Of a stretch of 64,000 nt of DNA, positions 31,104 through 40,166 are shown one piece after another. The stretch is from Rhizorhabdus histidinilytica. GTDB taxonomy: Bacteria > Pseudomonadota > Alphaproteobacteria > Sphingomonadales > Sphingomonadaceae. Made by a program: the position numbers and the translations under genes. The notes under the pieces were generated by a model, which was given only the letters and a program-made list of their open reading frames with translations, was not told the origin of the DNA and did no database searches. Each line of letters opens with the position of its first letter. The first letter of the stretch is position 1. The stretch covers positions 46,778 to 110,777 of the forward strand of contig NZ_FUYM01000012.1 in the NCBI RefSeq assembly GCF_900167915.1. The letters run 5' to 3'.

Positions 31104-33505
31104 AGCGCGCCCTCGCCCTCGCCAGCATCCCGCTGCTCGTCGCGGCCGCCCCTGCCAGCGCCGCGGAAAGGGCGGCGCTCGACCTGCCGGCGGGCCGGCT
31201 GAGCGACGCCGTGGCGGCGCTGGCGGCACAGACCGGGGCCAGTATCAGCGTCGCCGACGGATCGATCTGGGCGATGCGGGTGGCGCCGCTGCGCGGCCGG
31301 ATGAGCGCGGAGGACGCGCTGCGCCGGCTGCTGCGCGGCAGCCGCGCCCGGCTCGTCGTCCTCGACGGCCGGAGCTTCCGCATCGTTGCCGCGCGCGATG
31401 TCGCCGCGCCGCGCCGCACCGCCCGCCCCTCGCCCCCCGCCGCGATCGTCGAGGGCGAGGAGCCGCCGATCATCGTCACCGCCTCGAAGCGCGACACCCG
31501 GCTGCGCGACTTCCCAGGGTCGGTCAGCATCCTCAACGGTGCCGACCTGACCTTCGGCGGCGAACAGGGAATGGAATCGGTGCTGGCCCGCGTCGCCAGC
31601 CTGTCCTCGACCCATCTCGGCGCCGGCCGCAACAAGCTGTTCATCCGGGGCATCGCCGATTCGAGCTTCACCGGGCCGACCCAGGCGACGGTGGGCCAGT
31701 ATCTGGGCGACATGCGGCTGACCTACAATGCGCCCGATCCCGACCTGCGCCTCTACGACATCCAGTCGGTCGAGATCCTCGAAGGGCCGCAGGGCACGCT
31801 CTACGGCGCCGGATCGCTCGGCGGCATCATCCGCATCGTCCGCAACCCGCCCCGGCTCAGCCAGTTCGGCGGCGCGCTCTCGGCCGGCGCCTCGGTCACC
31901 GCGCACGGCGATCCTTCCGGCGATCTCGGCGGCATGCTCAACCTGCCGGTGGCCGGCGACCGGGTGGCGCTGCGCGCGGTCGCCTACGGTCTGCGCGAGG
32001 GCGGCTATATCGACGATGTCTGGCGACAGAAGAAGGACATCAACCGCACCCGCATCGCCGGCGGCCGCGCGACGCTCCGGATCGACGCGGGCGACGGCTG
32101 GACCGTCGACATCGGCGGCGTCTACCAGGACAATGAGGGCCGCGACAGCCAATATGCCGACCGCAGCCTCGGCGGTCTGAAGCGATCGAGCCGGACCCCT
32201 GGCGGCTTCGACGCCAGCTACAAGCTGGGCGAGCTGGTCGTCGCCAAGAGCTGGGACGACCTCTCCTTCCTCTCCTCGACCGGGCTGGTCCGACAGAAGC
32301 TGGACGAGCGCTACGACGCCAGCATGAACGGGGTGGAGCGGCTGTTCACCCAGCGCAACCGCACCCGGATGTTCGCGACCGAGAACCGGCTGTGGCGGCC
32401 GACCCGCGACGGCTTCGGCTGGGTGATCGGCGCCAGCTACACCCACAACCGTACCGATCTGGACCGGTCGCTCGGCCCGGTCGGCGTGCCGGTCGCGGTC
32501 ACCGGCGTGTCCAACCGCATCCGCGAGACGACGATCTACGGCGAGGCGAGCATCGAGCCGGTACGCGGGCTGACCGTCACCGGCGGCGCGCGCTACACCT
32601 GGTCGAAGCTGGGCGGCGGCGCCGACGATCCGTTGCCGGTATTCTCCCCCACGCTGGAGGCGGCGCGCGCGGCGATCGTCGCCAGCCGCAAGGAGCGCAG
32701 GCTGCTGCCATCGGCCTCGGTCTCGGCCGCGCTGCTGCCACGGCTGATCGTCTATGCGCGCTACCAGCAGGGGTTCCGGCCCGGCGGCCTCGCCATCGAA
32801 GGCGGCTTCGTCCGCCGCTTCCGCAACGATCATGTCGCGACGATGGAGACGGGCCTGCGCTACGGCGTGCGCGGCGACGATCCGTTCGACCTGTCGCTGA
32901 GCCTGTCCTACACCGACTGGCAGGACATCCAGGCCGACTTCATCGACAGCGGCGGGCTGCCCACCACCGACAATATCGGCGACGGCCGCATCTATTCGCT
33001 GAGCGCGGCGATGGGCTGGGCGCCGCTGCCCGGCCTGATCTTCGACGCGGCCGCGACCTACAACGACAGCCGGGTCACCGATCCGTCGCCGTCGCTGCTG
33101 TTCGCGCTCGCCTCGGCGGCGGTCAGCGACAAGACCGGCGCCTTCACCGGCGGGCAGAGCCGCATCCCCAACGTCGCGCGCTTCACCACGCGGATCGGCT
33201 TCGACTATCGCACCCCGGTCTCCGACGCGATCGAGCTGCGGCTCAACGGCTGGGTCCGCTATATCGGCAAGTCGCGATTGGGCATCGGCCCGATCCTCGG
33301 CGACCTCCAGGGCGACTATCTCGACACCGCGCTGACCGCGCGCATCGGGCGGCCCGATTTCGGTGTCAGCCTGGGCGTCACCAACCTCGCCGACGCGATC
33401 GGCAACCGCTTCGCGCTCGGCACTCCCTTCCAGGCGTCGGGCGGGCGGCAGATCACCCCGCTGCGCCCGCGCACCATCCGCATCGGCCTCGACAAGAGCT
33501 TCTGA
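31076..33505 (+). CDS. TonB-dependent outer-membrane receptor with STN signalling domain
   Basis: An 809-residue transducer. After a signal peptide (ALALASIPLLVAAAPASAAE) comes an STN domain (about residues 35-105: LSDAVAALAAQTGASISVAD), a TonB-box-like PIIVTASKR, the plug domain (NKLFIRGI; VEILEGPQGTLYGAGSLGGI) and a long beta-barrel ending in LDKSF with C-terminal Phe. The STN domain is the part that signals to FecR. GTG 31100, which overlaps the FecR stop, is an equally possible start. Substrate could be a siderophore or another large ligand; nothing in the sequence decides this. Confidence 0.92.
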   Translation: MDIVAPDPVKRALALASIPLLVAAAPASAAERAALDLPAGRLSDAVAALAAQTGASISVADGSIWAMRVAPLRGRMSAEDALRRLLRGSRARLVVLDGRSFRIVAARDVAAPRRTARPSPPAAIVEGEEPPIIVTASKRDTRLRDFPGSVSILNGADLTFGGEQGMESVLARVASLSSTHLGAGRNKLFIRGIADSSFTGPTQATVGQYLGDMRLTYNAPDPDLRLYDIQSVEILEGPQGTLYGAGSLGGIIRIVRNPPRLSQFGGALSAGASVTAHGDPSGDLGGMLNLPVAGDRVALRAVAYGLREGGYIDDVWRQKKDINRTRIAGGRATLRIDAGDGWTVDIGGVYQDNEGRDSQYADRSLGGLKRSSRTPGGFDASYKLGELVVAKSWDDLSFLSSTGLVRQKLDERYDASMNGVERLFTQRNRTRMFATENRLWRPTRDGFGWVIGASYTHNRTDLDRSLGPVGVPVAVTGVSNRIRETTIYGEASIEPVRGLTVTGGARYTWSKLGGGADDPLPVFSPTLEAARAAIVASRKERRLLPSASVSAALLPRLIVYARYQQGFRPGGLAIEGGFVRRFRNDHVATMETGLRYGVRGDDPFDLSLSLSYTDWQDIQADFIDSGGLPTTDNIGDGRIYSLSAAMGWAPLPGLIFDAAATYNDSRVTDPSPSLLFALASAAVSDKTGAFTGGQSRIPNVARFTTRIGFDYRTPVSDAIELRLNGWVRYIGKSRLGIGPILGDLQGDYLDTALTARIGRPDFGVSLGVTNLADAIGNRFALGTPFQASGGRQITPLRPRTIRIGLDKSF

Positions 33506-33553
33506 GCCTTTCTCGGGGGAGAGGAGAGAAGGTCGGGCAGGAGCCGCCTGAGA

Positions 33554-33571
33554 TGCCGGCCTCCGCCGGCA
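33554..33571. repeat. Short hairpin in the receptor-autotransporter gap
   Basis: TGCCGGC-CTCC-GCCGGCA lies 49 bp after the receptor stop. The 176-bp gap otherwise shows no gene. The stem lacks an immediate T-run, though A/T-rich sequence follows, so it may slow but probably does not end transcription into the autotransporter. Confidence 0.5.
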
Positions 33572-33681
33572 CGACGAAAAGGCAAAAATCTTCCAAGGCT
33601 CCGGCGCATCGGCCCCGTCTTCCGGTCATGCGGGAAGGAAGGACGCGATCCCTTCCCCACGACAAAGGGAATGGAAACTCG

Positions 33682-36600
33682 ATGCGCTACCTGCTTGCCT
33701 CCACCTGCCTCGCCGCGATCGCCGCCGTGCCCGTCCATGCAGAGACGACCGTCGGCGACAAGCGCACCGCGACGATCCGCACCTCGACGATCAAGGCCGG
33801 CGCCGCCGACGACATCCGCATCACCTCAGCCGGCTCGGTCGTGCCGACCACCGCGGGGTCCGCGGTGGTGCTCGACAGCGCCAACAAGATCGTCAACGAA
33901 GGCACGATCCAGGCCACCAACCTCGACAACAGCACCGGCATCCGCGCCGAGGCCGGCGCCGCCGGATCGATCACCAACGCCGCCGGCGGCAAGATCATCC
34001 TCGACGAGACCTACGCCCCCGAGGACAGCGACAAGGACGGCGATCTCGACGGCCCGCTCGCGGTCGGCACCGGGCGGATCGGCATCCGCACCGCCGGCGC
34101 CTTCACCGGCGACGTCGTCAACAGCGGCCAGATCGCGATCGAGGGCAAGGATTCGGCTGGCATCCGGCTCGACGGCCCGCTGACCGGCAAGCTCACCCAG
34201 GATGGCACGATCGCGGTGGTCGGCGACCGCTCGGTCGGCATCCGCGCCGGCGACGTGACCGGCAACGTCCGCATCGCCGGCACGATCTCCGCGACCGGCC
34301 AGAATGCGGTCGGCGCCTCGCTGGACGGCAACATCGCCGGCGCATTGGTGATCCAGGGTGCTATCACCTCGACCGGCTACCGCAGCACCACCCCGCCGAG
34401 CGACACCAGCAAGCTCGACGCCGACGACCTGCTGCAGGGCGGCCCGGCCGTCCGTATCGCCGGAAACGTCACCGGCGGCGTCATCTTCGCAGTGCCGCCG
34501 AAGGACAACAGCACCACCGACAATGACGAGGACAAGGACGGCATCGACGACGCCAAGGAAGGCTCGGCCGCGATCGCCTCCTACGGCGCCGCCCCGGCCG
34601 TCTCGATCGGTGCGGCGGACCATGCCGTCACCCTGGGCGCCGTGGCCGGCAATCCCGACGGGCACGGCCTGGTCAACGAAGGCACGATCCAGGGCGCGGG
34701 CACCTATGCCGGGGTCGACGGCAGCGGCATGGTGATCGGCGGCCAGGGCGGCGCGGTGACGATCGCGGGCGGCATGACCAATCGTGGCACCATCAGCGCC
34801 TCGGGCGCCAACGCCACCGCGCTGCGGGTCGGCGACGGCGCGACCGTGGCCGAGATCAAGAATATGGGTGTCGTCCAGGCATCGGGCACCAACGCCGCCA
34901 ACGCGAAGACGGTGGCGCTGCAGATCGACCAGGGCGCCTTCACCGCCGAGATCACCAACAGCGGCACGATCAAGGCGGTCGCCAGCGGCACCGCATCGGC
35001 CAACGGCGCGACGGCGACCGCGATCCTCGACCGGTCGGGCGAGGTCGACATCGTCAACAACAGCGGTACGATCTCCGCGACGGGCGCCTCCGCCGGCGGC
35101 AACATCGCGATCGACCTGTCGGCGAACGACCGCGGCGCGCGGATCGGCCAGACGGTGGTCGCGAGCGGCACCAATGCGCCGTCGATCGTCGGCAACGTCC
35201 GCTTCGGCGGCGGCAACGACGTGTTCGACATCGCCGACGGCAGCGTGACCGGCGACACCAGCTTCGGCGGCGGCTCCAACAGCCTGCTGCTGTCGGGAGA
35301 CGCGACCTATGCGGGCAAGGTCGGCTTCGGCGGCGGCAACGACGTCATGACCCTGAGCGGCACCTCTTCCCACAATGGCGACGTCGACTTCGGCGGCGGC
35401 AGCGACAGGCTGACCGTGAACAGCGGCGCCAGGTTCCGGGGCGCCCTTTCCAACGCGCAGGGGCTGGCGGTCGCCGTCAACGGCGGCACGCTCGACATCG
35501 GCAAGTCGACCGCCGCGATCCAGTCGCTCGCGGTGAGCGGCTCGGGCACGCTCGGCGTCACGATCGACGTGGCGAGCAAGAGCAGCACGCTCTACCAGGT
35601 CGCGGGGGAGGCGAGCTTCGCCCAGGGCTCCAAGGTCGCGGTCAGCCTCAACGGCATTGCCGGCGCCGAGGGCCGCTACACCTTCCTGAAGGCCGGGACG
35701 GTGACCGGCGCATCCAACGTCGCGGCGAGCGACGCGCTGCTGCCGTTCATGTACAAGGGCAGCGTCGCCACGGTCTCGTCGAACGAGCTGGCGATCGACG
35801 TCAAGCGCAAGACCACGACCGAGCTCGGCCTCAACCGCTCGCAGGCAGCCGCCTATGACGCGATATTCGCCGCGCTCGGCAAGGACGCCAAGGTCGCCGG
35901 CGTCTATCTGGAGACCTATGACGGCGACGCCTTCCGCAAGAAGGTCCGCCAGATGCTGCCCGATCACGCCGGCGGCGCGTTCGAGACGGTGACGATGGGG
36001 TCGCGCGCGACCGCGGGCTTCCTGGCCGATCCGAACGCCCCCTTCGCCGACATGGGCAAATGGGGCTATTGGATCCAGCAGGTCGGCTGGGGCACGTCGA
36101 AGGGGCTGGGCGACACCGCCTCCTACGACATCACCGGCTGGGGCGTCGCGACGGGCGGCGAGATCAAGACCGACCTCGGCAGCTTCGGCATCTCGCTTGC
36201 CTATCTCTACGGCAAGGATGCCGACGGCGGCACCGACAACAAGGTCGATGCCGGCCAATATGAGATCGGCGCCTATTGGCGCGGCTATTGGGGCCCCTTC
36301 CAGGGCTGGACCCGCGCCAGCTACGCCCATGTCGACTTCAAGGGCGAACGCGTCTTCCAGGGCAGCCTGGGCAACGACACGGTCGAGCGCCGCGCCAAGG
36401 GCCGGTGGAACGGCAAGCTGATCTCGGCGGCGGCCGGCGCGGCCTATACGCTGCAGATGGGATCGTTCAGCGTCCGGCCGAAGGCGGCGCTCGACTATTA
36501 CCGGCTGAAGGAGGACGGCTATGCCGAGAAGGGCGGCGGCGACGCCTTCAACCTGATCGTGGGCGGCCGCAAGAGCGACGAGCTGGCGGTCAGCGGCACG

Positions 36601-36894
36601 GTCGCGGCCGGCTTCGACTTCGGCGGCCAGAACGAGGAAGCCGGCTGGTTCCGGATCGAGGCCGAAGGCGGCCGGCGCGAGCTGGTCGGCGGGTCGCTGG
36701 GCTCGACTACCGCGCGCTTCGCCGGCGGCACCGCTTTCACCCTGGAGCCCGAGAAGCGCACCAGCGGCTGGATCGGCAAGCTTCGTGCGGTCGGCGGCGG
36801 CAACGGCTTCCAGATCGGCGGCGAGGCCGGTGCGGAGGAACAGCAGGGCCGCGCCGCCATCTCGCTGCGCGCCAGCCTGGTGGTCGGTCTCTGA
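33682..36894 (+). CDS. Autotransporter with beta-helix-like passenger
   Basis: A 1,070-residue type V secreted protein. The signal peptide is MRYLLASTCLAAIAAVPVHA. The passenger (about 21-780) is made of Gly/Ala/Thr-rich beta-solenoid-like repeats with a recurring NxGTI motif (VNEGTIQA, TNRGTISA, NNSGTISA) and later FGGGND/SD repeats. Two Asp-rich loops, DSDKDGDLDG near residue 115 and DNDEDKDGIDD near 280, look like calcium sites. The C-terminal domain of about 280 residues is an autotransporter barrel (GKWGYWIQQVGWG onward). It is the only large gene between the TonB receptor and nrdA and is probably in the same regulon. The function of the passenger is unknown. Confidence 0.85.
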   Translation: MRYLLASTCLAAIAAVPVHAETTVGDKRTATIRTSTIKAGAADDIRITSAGSVVPTTAGSAVVLDSANKIVNEGTIQATNLDNSTGIRAEAGAAGSITNAAGGKIILDETYAPEDSDKDGDLDGPLAVGTGRIGIRTAGAFTGDVVNSGQIAIEGKDSAGIRLDGPLTGKLTQDGTIAVVGDRSVGIRAGDVTGNVRIAGTISATGQNAVGASLDGNIAGALVIQGAITSTGYRSTTPPSDTSKLDADDLLQGGPAVRIAGNVTGGVIFAVPPKDNSTTDNDEDKDGIDDAKEGSAAIASYGAAPAVSIGAADHAVTLGAVAGNPDGHGLVNEGTIQGAGTYAGVDGSGMVIGGQGGAVTIAGGMTNRGTISASGANATALRVGDGATVAEIKNMGVVQASGTNAANAKTVALQIDQGAFTAEITNSGTIKAVASGTASANGATATAILDRSGEVDIVNNSGTISATGASAGGNIAIDLSANDRGARIGQTVVASGTNAPSIVGNVRFGGGNDVFDIADGSVTGDTSFGGGSNSLLLSGDATYAGKVGFGGGNDVMTLSGTSSHNGDVDFGGGSDRLTVNSGARFRGALSNAQGLAVAVNGGTLDIGKSTAAIQSLAVSGSGTLGVTIDVASKSSTLYQVAGEASFAQGSKVAVSLNGIAGAEGRYTFLKAGTVTGASNVAASDALLPFMYKGSVATVSSNELAIDVKRKTTTELGLNRSQAAAYDAIFAALGKDAKVAGVYLETYDGDAFRKKVRQMLPDHAGGAFETVTMGSRATAGFLADPNAPFADMGKWGYWIQQVGWGTSKGLGDTASYDITGWGVATGGEIKTDLGSFGISLAYLYGKDADGGTDNKVDAGQYEIGAYWRGYWGPFQGWTRASYAHVDFKGERVFQGSLGNDTVERRAKGRWNGKLISAAAGAAYTLQMGSFSVRPKAALDYYRLKEDGYAEKGGGDAFNLIVGGRKSDELAVSGTVAAGFDFGGQNEEAGWFRIEAEGGRRELVGGSLGSTTARFAGGTAFTLEPEKRTSGWIGKLRAVGGGNGFQIGGEAGAEEQQGRAAISLRASLVVGL

Positions 36895-36907
36895 CGGACA
36901 GGACGGT

Positions 36908-36976
36908 TTCCCTCCTTTGAGGAGGGACGGGGTGGGTGATCTCCCCATCGAAAGCGGCACGAGGCCCCCCCGCCGC
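36908..36976. repeat. GC-rich intergenic hairpin repeat after the autotransporter
   Basis: TCCCTCC-TTTGA-GGAGGGA is followed by GGGGTGGGT, whose complement ACCCACCCC appears about 40 bp further on, giving a composite hairpin. Similar CCCTCC/GGAGGG elements flanked by GGGTGGGT occur at 43456 and, without that flank, at 50751. This marks a dispersed family found between genes. Confidence 0.55.
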
Positions 36977-37014
36977 TACCCACCCCAACTCATGTGCGTA
37001 CCCCCGCATCTGGT

Positions 37015-37045
37015 CCCCCGCCCGTCCCGGGCGGGGGATTTTTTT
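37015..37045 (+). terminator. Rho-independent terminator after the autotransporter
   Basis: A ten-base-pair GC stem, CCCCCGCCCG-TCC-CGGGCGGGGG, is followed after one A by seven T residues. It lies 120 bp after the autotransporter stop and well upstream of the nrd promoter region, so it should separate the two transcripts. Confidence 0.85.
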
Positions 37046-37233
37046 CAGGCCGTGCGCGATTCAAAAATTCCATCCACAGATTCTTTTGTTGCGCCTTCGT
37101 TCCGCCCTGGAGGCCAAGTGGCTGAACCGACTCACTATTCCGTCGCGTCAAGGGGGTCGGAACTCGTTTCGTCGATGCGACGAGCCGAGTCCCCGAACCG
37201 TCATTTTGACTCTTGAACTGTGACTCAGATGAG

Positions 37234-37249
37234 GCACTATAGGTTGTGT
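37234..37249. promoter_or_regulatory. Probable NrdR box before the ribonucleotide reductase genes
   Basis: GCACTATAGGTTGTGT resembles the NrdR consensus ACACwATATATwGTGT at most positions. It overlaps a possible -10 (CTATAG at 37237) 18 bp downstream of TTGAAC (37213). NrdR represses nrd operons when dATP is high. The second box usually about 31 bp away could not be found, so the site is less than typical. The 218 bp from here to the nrdA start hold no gene. Confidence 0.5.
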
Positions 37250-37467
37250 AAGGCAACAGGGGCAGCGCTAGAGATGGTGGATCACGTTCGGGAGCTCAGC
37301 TCCGGACGGATGGCCGTTCGCAGCGTTGTGAATACCGGGGATAAGGTCAAATCGGCGCTGGTATCGCGCCGAGGACGCACTATCTTCCAAGGTACGCCTG
37401 TGTCGAACGGATCACGAACAGGGTCGCCTGGCCGGCCTGTTCCAAACGGATGTGCGGAGGCGGGCAT

Positions 37468-39450
37468 ATGGACCTTTCTGGCAGCAGCGAAGTGAGCTCG
37501 AGCGACGTGGCGACGACGATGGATTCCCCGACGAAGGACGCCAAGGCGGCGAAGCCCGCGGACGCGTCCGGGGCGGAAGCGAAGGCGCCCGACGGCGAGG
37601 CCAAGGCGGCCGCGCCGGCGAAGGCCCGCGTGTCGACCGGCAGCACCGAGATCCGTCCGCAGCTCTACCCGATCGAGGTGGACCACAGCCGCGACGCGCT
37701 GCTCACCGACTTCGGCAAGGAGACGCTGACCGACCGCTACCTCCTGCCTGGCGAAAGCTATCAGGACCTGTTCGTGCGCGTCGCGTCGGCCTATGCCGAC
37801 GACCAGCCGCACGCCCAGCGCCTCTACGACTATATCTCCAAGCTGTGGTTCATGCCGGCCACCCCGGTCCTGTCGAACGGCGGCACCGGGCGCGGCCTGC
37901 CGATCAGCTGCTATCTCAACTCGGTCGACGATAGCCTCGAGGGCATCGTCAACACCTGGAACGAGAATGTCTGGCTGGCGTCGCGCGGCGGCGGCATCGG
38001 CACCTATTGGGGCTCGGTGCGCGGCATCGGCGAACCGGTCGGCCTCAACGGCAAGACCTCGGGCATCATCCCCTTCGTCCGGGTGATGGACTCGCTGACG
38101 CTCGCGATCAGCCAGGGCTCGCTGCGCCGCGGTTCGGCTGCCGTCTATCTCGACATCTCGCACCCGGAGATCGAGGAGTTCCTCGAGATCCGCAAGCCGT
38201 CGGGGGACTTCAACCGCAAAGCGCTCAACCTGCACCATGGCGTGCTGCTGACCGACGCCTTCATGGAAGCGGTCCGCGACGGCGCCGAGTGGGATCTGGT
38301 CAGCCCGAAGGACGGATCGAAGCGCGGCTCGGTCGACGCCCGTGCCCTGTTCCAGAAGCTGGTCGAGACCCGCCTCGCCACCGGTGAGCCCTATATCGTG
38401 TTCAACGATACGGTGAACCGGATGATGCCGAAGCATCACCGCGACGTCGGGCTGAAGGTATCGACCTCGAACCTCTGCTCGGAAATCACCCTGCCGACCG
38501 GGCGCGACCAGCACGGCATGGACCGCACCGCGGTCTGCTGCCTGAGCTCGCTCAACCTCGAGACCTGGGACGAGTGGAACGGCGACAAGCGCTTCATTGA
38601 GGACGTGATGCGTTTCCTCGACAATGTGCTGCAGGACTATATCGACCGCGCGCCGGACGAGATGGCGCGCGCCAAGTACAGCGCCAGCCGCGAGCGTTCG
38701 GTGGGCCTGGGCGTGATGGGTTTCCACAGCTTCCTCCAGGCGCGCGGCCTGCCCTTCGAGGGCGCGATGGCGAAGAGCTGGAACCTGCGCATCTTCAAGC
38801 ATATCGCCGCCGCCGCCGCGGAGGCCTCGATGCTGCTGGCCAGCGAGCGCGGGCCGTGCCCCGACGCCGCCGACCTGGGCGTGATGGAGCGCTTCAGCTG
38901 CAAGATGGCGATCGCGCCGACCGCGTCGATCTCGATCATCTGCGGCGGCACCAGCGCCTGCATCGAGCCCATCCCGGCCAACATCTACACCCACAAGACG
39001 CTGTCGGGCAGCTTCTCGATCAAGAACCCCTATCTGCAGAAGCTGCTCGCCGAGAAGTCGAAGGACTCGGACGCGGTGTGGAACTCGATCCTCGAGAAGG
39101 GCGGATCGGTCCAGCATCTCGACTTCCTGACCCAGGACGAGAAGGACGTGTTCAAGACCAGCTTCGAGATCGACCAGCGCTGGCTGATCGATCTCGCGGC
39201 GGATCGCACGCCCTATATCGACCAGGCGCAGTCGCTGAACCTGTTCATCCCGGCCGACGTCGAGAAGTGGGATCTGCTGATGCTCCACTTCCGCGCCTGG
39301 GAACTGGGCATCAAGTCGCTCTACTATCTCCGCTCCAAGTCGGTCCAGCGTGCCGGCTTCGCGGGCGGGGTCGAGGCGGACAACACCCCCGACCTCAAGC
39401 AGATCGAGCTCGAAACCAAGGACTATGACGAATGCCTGGCCTGCCAATAG
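37468..39450 (+). CDS. nrdA: Class I ribonucleoside-diphosphate reductase, alpha (large) subunit
   Basis: A 660-residue catalytic subunit reducing ribonucleotides to deoxyribonucleotides. The start at 37468 has GGAGG seven bases upstream. Key residues are visible: the substrate-region Cys in STSNLCSEITLPTG, the radical-transfer Tyr pair in KSLYYLRSKS and the C-terminal redox cysteines CLAC just before the stop. The usual N-terminal ATP-cone (allosteric activity domain) is not seen; instead there is a disordered Ala/Lys/Glu-rich stretch of about 55 residues. It is therefore probably controlled only at the specificity site and by transcription. A terminator follows at 39478. Confidence 0.93.
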   Translation: MDLSGSSEVSSSDVATTMDSPTKDAKAAKPADASGAEAKAPDGEAKAAAPAKARVSTGSTEIRPQLYPIEVDHSRDALLTDFGKETLTDRYLLPGESYQDLFVRVASAYADDQPHAQRLYDYISKLWFMPATPVLSNGGTGRGLPISCYLNSVDDSLEGIVNTWNENVWLASRGGGIGTYWGSVRGIGEPVGLNGKTSGIIPFVRVMDSLTLAISQGSLRRGSAAVYLDISHPEIEEFLEIRKPSGDFNRKALNLHHGVLLTDAFMEAVRDGAEWDLVSPKDGSKRGSVDARALFQKLVETRLATGEPYIVFNDTVNRMMPKHHRDVGLKVSTSNLCSEITLPTGRDQHGMDRTAVCCLSSLNLETWDEWNGDKRFIEDVMRFLDNVLQDYIDRAPDEMARAKYSASRERSVGLGVMGFHSFLQARGLPFEGAMAKSWNLRIFKHIAAAAAEASMLLASERGPCPDAADLGVMERFSCKMAIAPTASISIICGGTSACIEPIPANIYTHKTLSGSFSIKNPYLQKLLAEKSKDSDAVWNSILEKGGSVQHLDFLTQDEKDVFKTSFEIDQRWLIDLAADRTPYIDQAQSLNLFIPADVEKWDLLMLHFRAWELGIKSLYYLRSKSVQRAGFAGGVEADNTPDLKQIELETKDYDECLACQ

Positions 39451-39477
39451 GCGGACGGAACTGAACGAGTGTTCGGG

Positions 39478-39506
39478 ACGGCCGCGTGAGACGATCACGC
39501 GGCCGT
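39478..39506 (+). terminator. Terminator after nrdA
   Basis: A perfect 12-bp stem ACGGCCGCGTGA-GACGA-TCACGCGGCCGT lies 27 bp after the nrdA stop and runs into TTTCGTTT. It may lower or stop transcription between nrdA and the downstream small gene and nrdB, which would give the two subunits different expression. Confidence 0.75.
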
Positions 39507-39538
39507 TTCGTTTCGGAGCCCCCCGATCTCCTCATACG

Positions 39539-39684
39539 TCACCCCAGCGAAGGCTGGGGTCCATGTCTCTCATCGGCCAGATGGCATCTGAGAAGAAGAC
39601 AGACATGGATGCCAGCCTTCAGCCTTTGGCTGAAGTTCATCCCGAGAGCCTGCCTTGCAGGCAGTCGAGGGGCTGGCATGACGT
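39539..39684. repeat. Palindromic repeat cluster between nrdA and nrdB
   Basis: GTCACCCCAGCGAAGGCTGG begins a hairpin CCCCAGC-GAAG-GCTGGGG (39542-39559) followed by TCCATGTCT. Further on are CTTCAGC/GCTGAAG and AGCCTGCC/GGCAG-type dyads and finally GGCTGGCATGACG. The same CCAGC-GGCTGGGG-TCCATGTCT signature, ending with TGGCATGACGG, recurs at 46326-46376, so it is a mobile-type intergenic repeat of the host genome. Confidence 0.7.
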
Positions 39685-39933
39685 AAAGGGCGAAGCGAAA
39701 CATCCCCCAAACATAGCCATGGTGTATGATGCGCAGCCGGACACACAAGCTCTTGTGGAAAACCTCGGAAAAACATTTGTCGCCGAGTCCGGCTTGGCAT
39801 AGGATGGGCGACGCGCTTCGACGGCAGGGGACTTGGCCTGCGAAGTGCTTGAATCACGGGACGGAAATCCCGATCTACAGGGTGGAGCGATCGGATGTCG
39901 CATGCTTCCGAACCGGTGGGCCGAGACTGATCG

Positions 39934-40155
39934 ATGGATGTTTCGGTGCCCCTGATCATCGCCGTCGCGTCGGCGCTTGTCGGCCTGCTCTGCCTGTGGC
40001 TGCTGCTGGTCGCGCTGGTCCGGCTGCGCAAGGTGAAGAAAGGCACGGGCGGGTTCACCGACACGCCCGCCGACCTCAAGAGTTTCGCGCTCCGGCAGGG
40101 CCTGAGCACCGTCGTCATGTTCGCGCTCGCCGCGTTTATCGTCTTCTATAGCTGA
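39934..40155 (+). CDS. Small two-TM membrane protein between nrdA and nrdB
   Basis: A 73-residue protein with two hydrophobic helices (VPLIIAVASALVGLLCLWLL and TVVMFALAAFIVFYS) joined by a basic loop RLRKVKKGTGGFTDTP. Codon use is typical of the surrounding genes (G/C in third positions), which supports a real gene. Its stop lies 11 bp before nrdB, so both are probably translated from one message. No family is recognised and no link to deoxynucleotide synthesis is known; the short spacing is the only clue. Confidence 0.7.
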   Translation: MDVSVPLIIAVASALVGLLCLWLLLVALVRLRKVKKGTGGFTDTPADLKSFALRQGLSTVVMFALAAFIVFYS

Positions 40156-40166
40156 AAGGTCGTCCC

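Noticed and set aside
33826..36960. 1,044-codon minus-strand frame opposite the autotransporter
   Set aside because: The plus strand has signal peptide, repeats and barrel. The antisense product has only biased composition.
37068..37080. DnaA-box-like CCATCCACA
   Set aside because: Differs from the consensus and stands alone without a cluster of boxes or dnaA/dnaN nearby, so there is no case for an origin.
37220..37495. 91-codon frame in the nrdA leader
   Set aside because: No ribosome site, no family features, and it overlaps the nrdA start in another frame.
37282..39498. 738-codon minus-strand frame opposite nrdA
   Set aside because: NrdA is certain on the plus strand, and the antisense product has no recognisable fold.
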